DNA of 64,000 nucleotides from Lachnospiraceae bacterium (GCA_910574285.1 CAJTAL010000012.1:1-64000), one strand, 5' to 3'; counted from the stretch's first letter, positions 54,017 to 63,790 are shown. A program made the numbers and translations. The notes: generated by a model from the sequence alone, not told the origin.

Positions 54017-54520
54017 TTGGAAATTGAACGCAAATATTTAATTCACAATCTCCCGGAACATATCTTAAGGAAGGTTACGTCTTCCTGCAATCCCTCAGAA
54101 AACACGGAAACTTCAGACCCTGCGGCTTCCTATCCCTGCCGTCTCATCACGCAGGGATACCTGAATACCGATCCGGTCATACGGATCAGGCAAGATAACG
54201 ACCTGTATGAGCTTACCTACAAGTCCAAAGGTTACATGGCAAGGCAGGAATACAATCTGCCGCTTACGAAAGAAGCCTATGAACATCTGCTTTCAAAGAT
54301 CGACGGACGCCTGATTCAGAAGAAACGCTATATGATACCTTTAGACTGCGGCTTGACCGCGGAACTGGATATCTTCGAAGGGGATCTGGCGCCCCTGACC
54401 CTTGCGGAAGTAGAATTTCCTACGGAAGAAGCAGCTCTCGCCTTCGTCCCTCCCCTCTGGTTCGGAGAAGACGTAACATTTTCCGGGGAATACCATAACA
54501 GTAATCTGAGCAAATTATAA
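54017..54520 (+). CDS. CYTH domain protein
   Basis: A 167-aa protein of the CYTH (class IV adenylate cyclase/triphosphatase) superfamily. It starts at the TTG at 54017, 6 nt after a perfect GGAGGT (54005-54010), which makes the protein begin M-E-I-E-R-K, the family's metal-binding ExExK motif at the very N-terminus. Other tunnel residues follow as RIRQ (about 52), ELTYKSKG and ELDIFEG (about 127). The frame upstream to 53951 is open but lacks family similarity. In Firmicutes these proteins act on inorganic triphosphate or signalling nucleotides; the substrate here is open. Confidence 0.88.
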   Translation: MEIERKYLIHNLPEHILRKVTSSCNPSENTETSDPAASYPCRLITQGYLNTDPVIRIRQDNDLYELTYKSKGYMARQEYNLPLTKEAYEHLLSKIDGRLIQKKRYMIPLDCGLTAELDIFEGDLAPLTLAEVEFPTEEAALAFVPPLWFGEDVTFSGEYHNSNLSKL

Positions 54521-54552
54521 CGCAACAAATCGTTGCATTATTTCATTTTTAA
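54519..54552 (+). terminator. Terminator of the CYTH gene
   Basis: GCAAC/GTTGC (54522-54526, 54532-54536), extended by flanking A-T pairs and followed by ATTTCATTTTT directly after the CYTH stop. A short, fairly weak stem. Confidence 0.5.
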
Positions 54553-54590
54553 ACTTTTTGTCGCACAGATATCTATTTGGACGGTAAATT

Positions 54591-54618
54591 GCTATACTAC
54601 AAGTGAAATGACTTGTAG
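54591..54618 (+). promoter_or_regulatory. Promoter and perfect inverted-repeat operator of the XRE gene
   Basis: TGCTATACT is an extended -10 (TATACT at 54593-54598). Overlapping its end, CTACAAGT (54597-54604) and ACTTGTAG (54611-54618) form a perfect 8-bp inverted repeat with a 6-nt centre. The right arm runs into the ribosome binding site TAGGAG. A bound dimer would block both initiation and the start of the transcript, as in autoregulation. Confidence 0.65.
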
Positions 54619-54629
54619 GAGTTAATGTT

Positions 54630-55022
54630 ATGCCAAATATACAACTTTCCAATAATTTAAGATATCTGAGAAAACAAGAGGGGTTGACACAGGATCAGAT
54701 GGGAGCGCTTCTGAACATATCCAGACAAGCTTATTCCAATTATGAGACAAGCAATCGGACGCCTGATCTGGATACTCTCCTTTTTCTTTCGACTTTCTAT
54801 AAAATCAACCTGGATGACCTGATCCTCACGAACCTGAAAGATAAAAAATACTATCCTGACAGAACCGCGGAAGATACCGTCCCTTATATACTCACAAAGA
54901 ATGCAAAAACCGGTAATACGATCTATCTCACAGAGGAAGAAATGGACATCATCGTCCGTTTCCGCACACTTTCCGATGAGAACAAACAGATCATTACCGG
55001 CTTTCTCCATGCAAACTCCTGA
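54630..55022 (+). CDS. XRE-family transcriptional regulator
   Basis: A 130-aa regulator. The N-terminal 65 residues are a Cro/CI helix-turn-helix (NNLRYLRKQEGLTQDQMGAL; SRQAYSNYETSNRTPDLDTL); the rest is a short linker and a helical end (EEEMDIIVRFRTLSDENKQI), possibly for dimer formation. It stands alone and probably binds the inverted repeat over its own promoter (inference). The stop codon abuts that of the converging lysC gene: the TGATCA at 55020-55025 supplies both stops. Confidence 0.9.
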   Translation: MPNIQLSNNLRYLRKQEGLTQDQMGALLNISRQAYSNYETSNRTPDLDTLLFLSTFYKINLDDLILTNLKDKKYYPDRTAEDTVPYILTKNAKTGNTIYLTEEEMDIIVRFRTLSDENKQIITGFLHANS

Positions 55023-56231
55023 TCAGTCAGATAATGCGAATCCGTCATGCACGGCATTCATAGCTTTGTCTATCTCTTTCTCCGGAACCAATACCGTAAT
55101 ACGGATCTCAGAAGTCGAGATCATATTGATATTAATCCTGGAATTATACAGAGATTCGAACATCTTAGCCGCTACTCCCGGATTGCTCATCATTCCTGCT
55201 CCTACTACTGAAAGTTTTGCCACGTCTTCGTTCCAGGTAATCTCCTGGATTGTCAGTCTCTCTTTATTCTCCTCCAGAACCCTGATCGCAGCCGGCAAAT
55301 CGTCAGACGCCACCGTAAATGAGATATCCTTCGTCCCCTCGCGTCCGACAGACTGCAGGATAATATCCACATTAATATTACTCTTCGCCAGCGTATCAAA
55401 GATACGGAACGCGATTCCTGGTTTATCTACGACCCCGATCACTGATATCCTGGCTGTATTCTTATCGGCCGCCACGCCTGTCACTAATAGTTTTTCCATC
55501 CCTTTTGCCTCCTTGACCACGGTTCCTTCCGAGCGGTTCAGGCTGGACCGCACCACCAGCTCTACGTTATATTTCTTCGCCATCTCCACGGAACGGTTAT
55601 GAAGTACTTTAGCTCCAAGGCTTGCAAGTTCCAGCATCTCGTCGTATGTGATCATATCAATCTTTCTTGCATTCTTCACAACCCTTGGATCTGCGGTAAA
55701 CACACCGTCCACATCCGTATAGATCTCACACCTGTCCGCATGGAGCGCCGCCGCCAGCGCCACCGCCGTCGTATCCGAACCGCCTCTTCCGAGTGTCGTG
55801 ACATCATCATACTTATTCACTCCCTGAAAACCGGTAACGATCACGATCTTTCTGGAATCCAGCTCATGCAGTATCCGTTCCGTCTCCACTCGTTTGAAAC
55901 GTGCATTCCCGTATCGGGAAGTCGAATGCATCCGTACCTGGAACGCGTTCAATGACACTGCCGGCACATCCAGCGCATGCATCGCCATAGCCATCAAAGA
56001 TACCGACACCTGCTCTCCTGTCGTCAGGAGCATATCCAGCTCCCGCTTCTTAGCTTTCGGATTGATCGTGCCTGCAAGTTCGAGCAGCTCATCCGTCGTA
56101 TCTCCCATAGCCGACAGTACGATTATAATGTCATGTCCTTCTTTGTAGTCTTCTATACATCTTCTCGCGACATTGAAGATCCTCTCCTTGTTCGCAACCG
56201 AACTGCCGCCGAATTTCTTCACTATCAGCAT
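55023..56231 (-). CDS. lysC: Aspartate kinase
   Basis: First enzyme of the aspartate pathway: phosphorylates L-aspartate. In 402 aa the kinase domain begins VKKFGGSSV at residue 4 and includes TTGEQVS and GRGGSDTTAVALAAAL; two ACT domains follow from about 265 (VIGVVDKPGIAFRIFD; VVGAGMMSNPGVAAKMFESL), which sense lysine or threonine. The ATG at 56231 follows AGGAGG and overlaps the end of the mutase-like gene by 7 nt. It is the last gene of the threonine-type operon. Confidence 0.96.
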   Translation of the reverse strand: MLIVKKFGGSSVANKERIFNVARRCIEDYKEGHDIIIVLSAMGDTTDELLELAGTINPKAKKRELDMLLTTGEQVSVSLMAMAMHALDVPAVSLNAFQVRMHSTSRYGNARFKRVETERILHELDSRKIVIVTGFQGVNKYDDVTTLGRGGSDTTAVALAAALHADRCEIYTDVDGVFTADPRVVKNARKIDMITYDEMLELASLGAKVLHNRSVEMAKKYNVELVVRSSLNRSEGTVVKEAKGMEKLLVTGVAADKNTARISVIGVVDKPGIAFRIFDTLAKSNINVDIILQSVGREGTKDISFTVASDDLPAAIRVLEENKERLTIQEITWNEDVAKLSVVGAGMMSNPGVAAKMFESLYNSRININMISTSEIRITVLVPEKEIDKAMNAVHDGFALSD

Positions 56232-57445
56232 AACTCCTCCTGTAATAAGTGACCGATCAGACGAAATCCTTCCGGCCAATTCTTCCCTGTCCGGGCAGCG
56301 GACTCTTCGTCATATCTGACAGACGCGTCTGTCTCCCCGGACAGCTCCCTGCTGTCGTACAGCAGATACGGAACCGGTTCTCCCGTGTGGGTACGGACTT
56401 CAATCGGCGTCGGATGATCCGGAAGCAAAAGCAGGCGGAAATCTTCACCCGCCGCCCTAAGTCCCTCTGTCAAAGGCCCCAGCACTTTCTCATCTACATA
56501 TTCGATCGCCGATATCTTATCCTCTATATTTCCCTGATGTCCCATCTCGTCAGGCGCTTCTATATGGATATACGCAAAATCATATCCGTCTTCTGTCAAT
56601 GCTTTTACGGCTGCCCTGGCTTTGCCTTCGTAGTTCGTATGAAGACCGCCGTTCGCACCCTCCACCAGGACGCGCTCCATACCTGTGCCGACCGCGATAC
56701 CCATCAGAAGATCCACGGCAGAAACCATGACTCCCTTCTTCCCTGTCCTCTCTTCGAAGGAAGTGAGCGCCGGCCTCTTGCCCGCACCCCAGAACCAGGC
56801 GGAATTCGCAGGTTTTAACCCCTTCTTTCTCCGCTCGGCATTCAGCGGATGCTCTTTTAAGATCTCATAACTTCTCTTCATCATCCCCCGCAGGACTTTA
56901 TCCTTCGGAAGATATTCCCCGATTCTTCTCGTCAGGATATCATGAGGCGGAGTCAGCTCAGAGAGGCTCCCTTCCTTTTGAACCAGAAGATGGCGGTAAC
57001 TGGTACCGACGTAGAATGCATAGCCGTCTCCCGCAAACTCTTTCTTCAATGCTTCTATGAGAACAGCCGCGTCGGCCGTATCAATCTCGTCCGAACTGTG
57101 GTCGATTATAACCTGATCCTCATAGTCTCCCCCATCTTCTGATACCGTCACAAGATTACACCGGAAGGATACATCCGTATCTTCCATCTCAACTCCAATA
57201 CTCAGCGCCTCCAGCGGAGACCGGCCTGTATAATAGATCTTCGGGTCATAGCCCATCACTGCCAGGTTCGCGGTATCGCTTCCCGGAGCCATTCCTTCCG
57301 GAACCATCGACGCCGTGCCCATCTCCGACACAGGCGCAAGCGCATCCATCACCGGGGTCCTGGCTGCCGCAAGCGTCGTCTTCCCGCCTAATTCCTGAAG
57401 CGGCCTTCCCGCCATACCGTCGCTTAGTACAATCACATACTTCAT
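56225..57445 (-). CDS. ApgM-type phosphoglycerate mutase, putative homoserine kinase analogue
   Basis: A 406-aa alkaline-phosphatase superfamily protein of the archaeal-type, cofactor-independent phosphoglycerate mutase family. The metal-site stretches LSDGMAG (about 8), DTANLAVMGYDP (about 57-68), HIEAPDEMGHQGN (about 290-302) and LLPDHPTP (about 343) are all present. It lies between hom and lysC with an overlap on lysC, and no thrB-type homoserine kinase is seen nearby. Members in this setting have been proposed as functional analogues of homoserine kinase, which I favour here; that is established only by context. Start at 57445 after GGAGGAG. Confidence 0.85.
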   Translation of the reverse strand: MKYVIVLSDGMAGRPLQELGGKTTLAAARTPVMDALAPVSEMGTASMVPEGMAPGSDTANLAVMGYDPKIYYTGRSPLEALSIGVEMEDTDVSFRCNLVTVSEDGGDYEDQVIIDHSSDEIDTADAAVLIEALKKEFAGDGYAFYVGTSYRHLLVQKEGSLSELTPPHDILTRRIGEYLPKDKVLRGMMKRSYEILKEHPLNAERRKKGLKPANSAWFWGAGKRPALTSFEERTGKKGVMVSAVDLLMGIAVGTGMERVLVEGANGGLHTNYEGKARAAVKALTEDGYDFAYIHIEAPDEMGHQGNIEDKISAIEYVDEKVLGPLTEGLRAAGEDFRLLLLPDHPTPIEVRTHTGEPVPYLLYDSRELSGETDASVRYDEESAARTGKNWPEGFRLIGHLLQEELC

Positions 57446-57490
57446 ATCTTCTCCTCCATACATCAGACAGCCGGCATATAAATCCCGGCG

Positions 57491-58714
57491 CTAACCCTCT
57501 ACACGTATCATATGGAGAATCTGATCCCGGTAGATATTCGCTCTGGTTACATAATCGCCTTCCATCATCACAGGAGTCAAGAAGCCGAATTCACCCTCCA
57601 GGCCTTCCGCTTTCACGATCTCAATCTGGCCGAAAGAATCCTTAAGCCTCGGCAGCATCTCCTTTTCATCCCCCTTCATCCGGATAAAGAAACGCCGCTT
57701 CGCGTCCGCCTTGTCCTCCAACTGCAGCTTTTCCTGCTTCCACATGGTCATGATATTCCGGTTCAGATGCTTTGCAGCGTCTACCACGTCCGATACCACG
57801 GCGCTTGCCGTCGGGAGCTTGCCTGCGCCGCTTCCATAGAACATCGCGTCTCCGAGGACATTTCCATGTACGAAGATAGAATTAAACACTCCGTTCACAT
57901 TATAAAGGGGATGTGCCGGATACAGCATAAAGGGAGCGACAATCGCATGCAGCCTGTTCCCCGCGTGACGTTTGCTGGAAGCCAGCAGCTTGATCGTCGT
58001 ACCCATAGCTTTCGCGTACTTCATATCCTCTACCGTAATCTCTGTGATTCCCTCACAATAAATGTCTTCAAAGTCAACCTGCTGCCCGGAGATCAGCGAG
58101 GACAGGATCGCGATCTTCCGGCATGCGTCATAGCCTTCCACGTCTGCTTCCGGATTCCGTTCCGCATATCCGTTGGCCTGCGCTTCCTTAAGAACCGTAT
58201 CATAATCCGCTCCTTCATAGAACATCTTCGTCAGCATATAATTCGTCGTTCCGTTAAGGATACCTGTGATCTCTTCGATCTCATCCGCCGTCAGCGAAGA
58301 ATTCAGAGGACGAATAATCGGGATGCCGCCGCCCACGCTGGCTTCGAATAAGAAATTAATCTGATTTTCTTCGGCAATAGACAACAACTCTGCTCCGTGC
58401 TTCGCCACAAGCGCTTTATTCGACGTCGCCACACTCTTTCCTGCCTGGAGACAGCGCTTTACGAACGTGTAGGCAGGTTCGATACCGCCCATCACTTCCA
58501 CGACAATCTTAATCTCATCATCCTCGATGATCTTCTCAAAATCATGAATGATCTTCTCCTGAACCGGATCCCCCGGGAAATCCCTAAGATCCAGTACGTA
58601 TTTGATATTCAGCTCATCGCCGATCCTCTGGTTAATCCGGGCGCCGTTGGTATTCACAACCTCTACGACTCCTGAACCCACCGTACCATATCCCATAACC
58701 GCTATATTTATCAC
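57491..58714 (-). CDS. hom: Homoserine dehydrogenase
   Basis: Converts aspartate semialdehyde to homoserine using NAD(P)H. In 407 aa it has the nucleotide-binding GYGTVGSGVVE at about 8-18, SNKALVAKHG, GTTNYMLTKM near 185 and a C-terminal ACT domain (RFFIRMKGDE onward, from about 325) for feedback control. It starts with GTG, and the GTGA overlaps the prfB stop by 4 nt, with GGAGGG just upstream, so its translation is coupled to release factor 2. Confidence 0.96.
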   Translation of the reverse strand: MINIAVMGYGTVGSGVVEVVNTNGARINQRIGDELNIKYVLDLRDFPGDPVQEKIIHDFEKIIEDDEIKIVVEVMGGIEPAYTFVKRCLQAGKSVATSNKALVAKHGAELLSIAEENQINFLFEASVGGGIPIIRPLNSSLTADEIEEITGILNGTTNYMLTKMFYEGADYDTVLKEAQANGYAERNPEADVEGYDACRKIAILSSLISGQQVDFEDIYCEGITEITVEDMKYAKAMGTTIKLLASSKRHAGNRLHAIVAPFMLYPAHPLYNVNGVFNSIFVHGNVLGDAMFYGSGAGKLPTASAVVSDVVDAAKHLNRNIMTMWKQEKLQLEDKADAKRRFFIRMKGDEKEMLPRLKDSFGQIEIVKAEGLEGEFGFLTPVMMEGDYVTRANIYRDQILHMIRVEG

Positions 58715-59845
58715 TGCTGTCCCTCCTCTGCTCCTTGAGCGCTTCCCATCGTCTTCTTTAAATAGGCATTCATAAACAGGTCGATATTGCCGTCCAATAC
58801 CGACGTCACATTGCTGTTCTCCACATTCGTCCTGTGATCCTTGACCATAGTATACGGCTGCATCACGTAAGAACGGATCTGATTGCCGAATCCAATCTCC
58901 TTTACTTCACCGCGGATATCCGACACCTTCTCCGCCTGTTCCTGTTCCTTCAGAAGCTTAAGCTTCACCTTCAGCATCTGCATGGCTTTCTCCTTATTGT
59001 GATGCTGAGAACGTTCATTCTGACACTGTACCACAATCCCTGTCGGAAGATGCGTGATCCGGATTGCCGAGGAAGTCTTGTTGACATGCTGCCCTCCCGC
59101 TCCGCTCGCCCGGTAAGTATCGATCTTCAGGTCGTCATCCGCGACCTCGATATCGATCTCATCTTCAATATCGGGAACCACATCACAGGACGCAAAGGAA
59201 GTCTGCCGCTTTCCGGCCGCGTTGAAAGGGGATATCCGCACCAGTCTGTGGACTCCCTTCTCAGACTTCAGATACCCGTAGGCATTCTCTCCGTTTACTT
59301 CGAACGTCACTGCTTTTGTCCCTGTGATATCCCCGTCCAGGTAATCCAGCACCTGAATGGAAAATCCTTTCCTCTCGCACCAGCGGCTGTACATCCGATA
59401 CAGCATGCTCGCCCAGTCGCAGGACTCTGTTCCGCCTGCTCCTGCGTGAATCGTGACGATCGCGTTGCAGGAATCATATTCACCGGACAGCAATGTACGG
59501 ATGCGGATCTCTTCGAACATAGTCTCAAACCCGCCGATCTCCTCCTCGATCTCCTTGACCATAGAAGCGTCGTTGTCCTCATACCCCATCTCGATCAGAA
59601 GCTTGATATCCTCATAGGATGCATAAAGCGCCCGAATGGTCTCCGCCATTTCCTGAAGACTCTTTAATTCCTTCATATATCGCTGGGACTCCTCCGGATT
59701 ATCCCAGAATCCCGGCTCTTCTATCTTTCGCTCTAATTCTTCTATCCTTCTCTCTTTGCCGGCGAGGTCAAAGTGAATCCCTCATCTCGGCAAGAGGTTC
59801 TTCATATGCGTTTAACAATGTCTTAAACTGATCTAATTCAACCAC
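58711..59845 (-). CDS. prfB: Peptide chain release factor 2, with programmed +1 frameshift
   Basis: Recognises UGA and UAA stops. A 25-codon first frame begins at a GTG (59845) after AGAGGT and ends at an in-frame UGA (59770-59768). The site reads CTT-TGA-C preceded by AGGGAT, the classic autoregulatory slip. After skipping one U the frame runs on to 58711 with 352 more codons, giving a 377-aa protein with the stop-recognition SPF motif (RISPFNAAG) and the GGQ motif (ASGAGGQHVNKT). Annotation from the internal ATG at 59676 would miss the N-terminus. It lies 46 nt after secA and overlaps hom. Confidence 0.95.
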
Positions 59846-59891
59846 CTGATCACCTCTTTCTTATTATAATGCAGTCTGATCCGGCCATACA

Positions 59892-62456
59892 TCACTTACG
59901 CCCGCAGCACTGCTTATATTTCTTACCGCTTCCGCACGGACATGGATCATTCGGATATACCTTCTTCTCCGCACGTTTCTTCGGACCACGTACTGCGGTG
60001 TCGTCCTTGTTCGTTCCCGTCACCTTCGCGACCTGCTCCCGCTCCACTTTCTGCTCAATCCTTACATGGAACAGGGCGCGAATCGTATCTGAAGCGATCG
60101 CCCTTGTCATCTCGTCGAACATCTCATAGCCCAGCATCTTATATTCAACCTTCGGATCTCTCTGACCGTATGCCTGAAGCCCGATACCCTGTCTGAGCTG
60201 ATCCATATCGTCGATATGCGCCATCCATTTGGCGTCAATGACTTTAAGAAGGATCACACGCTCGATCTCCCGGACATGCTCGGCCTCCGGGAACTCGGAC
60301 TCTTTCGCCTCATATGCCTTCGCCGCGCGTTCCTTCAGAAGATGCTTCAATTCCTTCTGTCCGATTCCCCGGACATCCTCCTCCGTAACCGCCGCGATTG
60401 GAATCGTATTGTGTATCGTCAGATTCAACTCCGCCAGATTCCACTCATCATAATCCTGATCCGGGCTGGTCACCATATCTACGATATTCTCCACATATTC
60501 ATTCATCATATGGAAGATGGAATCCCGCATATTTTCTCCGTCCAGTACACGGCGTCTCTCTTCGTATATAATCTCCCTCTGCTCGTTCATAACCTGGTCG
60601 TAATCCAGCAGATTCTTACGGATTCCAAAGTTATTGCTCTCGATCTTCTGCTGAGCTTTCTCAATCGCTCCGGATAACATCTTGTGTTCGATCTGTTCGC
60701 CGTCTTCAACTCCCAATGCATTAAAGATACCCATCAGCCTCTCTGAACCGAACAGACGCATCAGATCATCTTCCAGGGAAATATAGAACCTGGACTCTCC
60801 CGGGTCCCCCTGCCGTCCGGAACGTCCGCGCAACTGGTTATCAATACGTCTGGATTCATGGCGCTCCGTACCGATGATCTTAAGTCCCCCTGCCTCTCTT
60901 GCCTCATCGTCGAGCTTGATATCCGTACCTCGGCCCGCCATATTCGTGGCGATGGTAACTGCGTCATGGACACCCGCCTCGGCTACGATCTCAGCTTCCA
61001 TCTCATGGAATTTTGCGTTCAGCACGTTATGCTTGATTCCGCGGCGCTTCAACATACCGCTCAGCAATTCTGAGTTCTCAATGGTAATGGTACCTACCAG
61101 GACTGGCTGATGTCTTCCGTGAGCCTCCTCAATCGCGTCGCACACCGCGCGGAACTTTTCCTTCTGCGTCTTATAAACCGCGTCGTCAAGATCCTTACGG
61201 ATAACCGGAAGATTCGTCGGTATCTCAATAACATCCATCCCATAGATCTCACGGAACTCTTTTTCTTCCGTCAGGGCCGTACCGGTCATACCTGCTTTCT
61301 TCACGAATTTATTAAACAGATTCTGGAATGTAATGGTTGCAAGAGTCCTGCTCTCTCTCTTCACCTTCACATGCTCCTTCGCCTCGATAGCCTGATGAAG
61401 CCCGTCCGAATATCGGCGGCCCGGCATGATACGTCCCGTGAATTCATCTACGATCAGGACCTCGTCCTCCTTCACCACATAATCCTTATCCCTGAACATC
61501 AGATTGTGGGCGCGCAGAGCCAGGATAATATTATGCTGTATCTCCAGATTCTCGGAATCGGCCAGGTTATCGATATGGAAGAACTTTTCTACTTTCTTCA
61601 CTCCGTCTTCCGTCAGGTTGATATTCTTCTCTTTCTCATTTACAATAAAATCGCCCGTCTCTTCGATATCCTCTCCCATGATGGCGTTCATCTTACTGAA
61701 TTCCCCGCTGGCTTCTCCCCGTTCCAACTGACGAGCCAGGATATCGCAGGCTTCATACAGCTTCGTTGATTTGCCGCTTTGTCCGGAGATAATAAGCGGC
61801 GTCCTCGCCTCATCAATCAATACAGAGTCAACCTCGTCGATAACGGCATATTTAAGCCCTCTCTGTACCAATTGTTCCTTATAGATAACCATGTTATCTC
61901 TCAGATAGTCAAATCCCAACTCATTGTTCGTCACATAAGTAATATCGCAATTATACGCCGCACGTCTCTCATCGTTGTCCATACTGTTCAGCACTACGCC
62001 TACTGTAAGTCCCAGAAATTCATGGATCTGACCCATCCACTCCGCGTCACGCTTCGCCAGATAATCATTGACGGTGACGATATGTACGCCTTCGCCCGGC
62101 AATGCATTCAGATAAGCAGGAAGCGTTGACACCAGCGTCTTACCTTCACCGGTACGCATCTCGGCAATACGCCCCTGATGCAGGATCACTCCGCCGATAA
62201 GCTGCACCCGGAAATGCCGAAGGCCGAGCGTACGCACAGACGCTTCTCTTACGGCAGCATATGCCTCCGGAAGGATATCATCCAGCGTCTCCCCTTCCGC
62301 AAGCCTCTTCCTGAATTCTCTGGTCTTATTCTTAAGCTCACTGTCCGACAGTTTCTGCATCTCCGGCTCTAACGCCTCCACCGCATCCACGATGGGATAG
62401 ATTCTCTTCAACTCGTTTTCACTATGTGTTCCGAATATTTTCTGTATTAAACCCAT
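59892..62456 (-). CDS. secA: Protein translocase subunit SecA
   Basis: ATPase motor of the Sec pathway. The 854-aa protein has DEAD-type motor 1 ([20 protein letters not shown] near 85-104; [17 protein letters not shown] near 207), the preprotein-binding domain, motor 2 ([27 protein letters not shown]), the scaffold and wing domains, and the C-terminal zinc site [13 protein letters not shown] that binds SecB or the ribosome. AAGGAG precedes the ATG. It is the first gene before prfB. Confidence 0.97.
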   Translation of the reverse strand: MGLIQKIFGTHSENELKRIYPIVDAVEALEPEMQKLSDSELKNKTREFRKRLAEGETLDDILPEAYAAVREASVRTLGLRHFRVQLIGGVILHQGRIAEMRTGEGKTLVSTLPAYLNALPGEGVHIVTVNDYLAKRDAEWMGQIHEFLGLTVGVVLNSMDNDERRAAYNCDITYVTNNELGFDYLRDNMVIYKEQLVQRGLKYAVIDEVDSVLIDEARTPLIISGQSGKSTKLYEACDILARQLERGEASGEFSKMNAIMGEDIEETGDFIVNEKEKNINLTEDGVKKVEKFFHIDNLADSENLEIQHNIILALRAHNLMFRDKDYVVKEDEVLIVDEFTGRIMPGRRYSDGLHQAIEAKEHVKVKRESRTLATITFQNLFNKFVKKAGMTGTALTEEKEFREIYGMDVIEIPTNLPVIRKDLDDAVYKTQKEKFRAVCDAIEEAHGRHQPVLVGTITIENSELLSGMLKRRGIKHNVLNAKFHEMEAEIVAEAGVHDAVTIATNMAGRGTDIKLDDEAREAGGLKIIGTERHESRRIDNQLRGRSGRQGDPGESRFYISLEDDLMRLFGSERLMGIFNALGVEDGEQIEHKMLSGAIEKAQQKIESNNFGIRKNLLDYDQVMNEQREIIYEERRRVLDGENMRDSIFHMMNEYVENIVDMVTSPDQDYDEWNLAELNLTIHNTIPIAAVTEEDVRGIGQKELKHLLKERAAKAYEAKESEFPEAEHVREIERVILLKVIDAKWMAHIDDMDQLRQGIGLQAYGQRDPKVEYKMLGYEMFDEMTRAIASDTIRALFHVRIEQKVEREQVAKVTGTNKDDTAVRGPKKRAEKKVYPNDPCPCGSGKKYKQCCGRK

Positions 62457-62512
62457 ATTGATTAAAGCTCCTTGTCAGTAATTATGGTCGCAGTACAACC
62501 ACTTTATTCCTC

Positions 62513-62541
62513 ATTTTAGCACTATCCCGTGTGCAATTCAA
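62513..62541 (-). promoter_or_regulatory. Promoter of secA
   Basis: On the minus strand TTGAAT (62541-62536), exactly 17 nt, TAAAAT (62518-62513), 57 nt before the secA ATG. Confidence 0.65.
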
Positions 62542-62577
62542 CTAATTTATAAAGTGTTCACAAACTATTAAAGACAT

Positions 62578-63348
62578 CTATCGGAATCTGCAGACCTCTT
62601 TATAGGGTATCTCTCCACCGAAAAGGTCAAGCGCGCTTCCTATTGTAAAGTCAATCTGTCCCTCCGAAAGGATACGTAATCGTTCCAGATCATCAAGGTT
62701 TCCAATTCCTCCCGCATATGTAATCACATTCTTTTTATGTCTGCTTAACAGCCGAACCAGCTCTTCTTCGATCCCGGACGCTTTCCCTTCCACGTCCACA
62801 CCGTGAACCAGGAACTCATCGCAATACCCCGAGATCTCTGTAAGGAGAGCCTGAGTCAGCTTCACTTCGGTAAACGTCTGCCAGCGGTTCGTTACGATAT
62901 AATATTCTCCATCTCTCTTTCTGCAGCTTAGATCAATCACTACATGCTCTTTTCCCACAGCCCGGCACAAGCTCTCCATATTCTCCCAGTGTATGATTCC
63001 GTCCCGGAATACGTAGGAGGTGACGATCACATGGCTTGCTCCTGCTTTCAGATATTCTTCGGCATTATCCGCCGTTATGCCTCCCCCCATCTGGAGTCCC
63101 TGGGGATACGCCGCCAATGCCTTCATCGCCTGTTCCTTCGTCTTCCTATAATATTCGGAAGAGGGCGGATTCAGAAGAATCACATGTCCGCCCTTAAGTC
63201 CGTCCTTCTGATACAGCCGCGCAAAATAATCTGCCTCCTGCGCCGCCTGGTAATTCTCTACCGCCTGGTCATCCTGATCCGTAAGGCTTCCCCCCACAAT
63301 CTGCTTCACCGCCCCGTTGTGTATGTCAATACATGGTCTGAACCTCAT
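62578..63348 (-). CDS. hisA: ProFAR isomerase HisA, eukaryotic-type (HIS6-like)
   Basis: A 256-aa beta/alpha barrel that performs the fourth step of histidine synthesis, opening the ribose ring of ProFAR. The start RFRPCIDIHNGAVKQIVGG (catalytic aspartate in CIDIHNG), GGHVILLNP, GGGITADNAEEYLKAGASHVIVTSY, the second aspartate in VHGVDVEG and TYAGGIGNLDDLERL match the HIS6 branch of the family rather than the usual bacterial HisA. It is a single gene outside any his operon. AAGGAGA precedes the ATG. A 442-nt non-coding stretch follows to the right. Confidence 0.9.
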   Translation of the reverse strand: MRFRPCIDIHNGAVKQIVGGSLTDQDDQAVENYQAAQEADYFARLYQKDGLKGGHVILLNPPSSEYYRKTKEQAMKALAAYPQGLQMGGGITADNAEEYLKAGASHVIVTSYVFRDGIIHWENMESLCRAVGKEHVVIDLSCRKRDGEYYIVTNRWQTFTEVKLTQALLTEISGYCDEFLVHGVDVEGKASGIEEELVRLLSRHKKNVITYAGGIGNLDDLERLRILSEGQIDFTIGSALDLFGGEIPYKEVCRFR

Positions 63349-63449
63349 AACCTTCTCCTTCCCTCTTCATCCACTTACCGGTAAATATATCTGCTTGTTT
63401 CCTGCAATCCTCTGCTTTTCTTATTCCGGAAAATCCAGTCAGATAATAT

Positions 63450-63503
63450 CTTCTATACAACTTCTATACTACTTCTATACTACTTCTATATTACTTCTAT
63501 TTA
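63450..63503. repeat. 11-bp tandem repeat, about five copies
   Basis: CTTCTATACTA and close variants repeat at 63450, 63461, 63472, 63483 and 63494, the last one shortened. It lies in a non-coding interval (63349-63636) upstream of hisA. Apart from this repeat and the hairpin beyond it I see nothing there. Confidence 0.75.
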
Positions 63504-63636
63504 CTTAGATTCACTATACTTATCGGAAATAATCTCGTAAAATTAAGCCGTTTCCCCTGCCAAGGCGGCGAGGATGATCTAGCCGTTATGGATATTGTAA
63601 CCTGATGCAAAGAGAAAAAAATTGCCAGCAGCATGA

Positions 63637-63668
63637 AAAGAGCCATTCTGCAAGCAGAATAGCTCTTT
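63637..63668 (-). terminator. Terminator of the right-edge gene
   Basis: AAAGAGCTATTCTGC pairs with GCAGAATGGCTCTTT on the minus strand, with one mismatched pair and a 2-nt loop, and a second T-rich tract follows. It lies 122 nt past the stop of the partial gene at the right edge. Confidence 0.7.
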
Positions 63669-63790
63669 TTCTATCACACATAATAACAGTTATGCCACAG
63701 TGCTTATTTTTTGGTAAAGCAGGGGATAAGCCGCCCTGCTAGATCCTATTTCTTAGTTATTGGATTACTTCATCCATGTACAGATTTTTC

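Noticed and set aside
57512-59667. Long plus-strand frames opposite hom and prfB
   Set aside because: Both are antisense to genes with clear motifs and have no start signals or recognisable domains.
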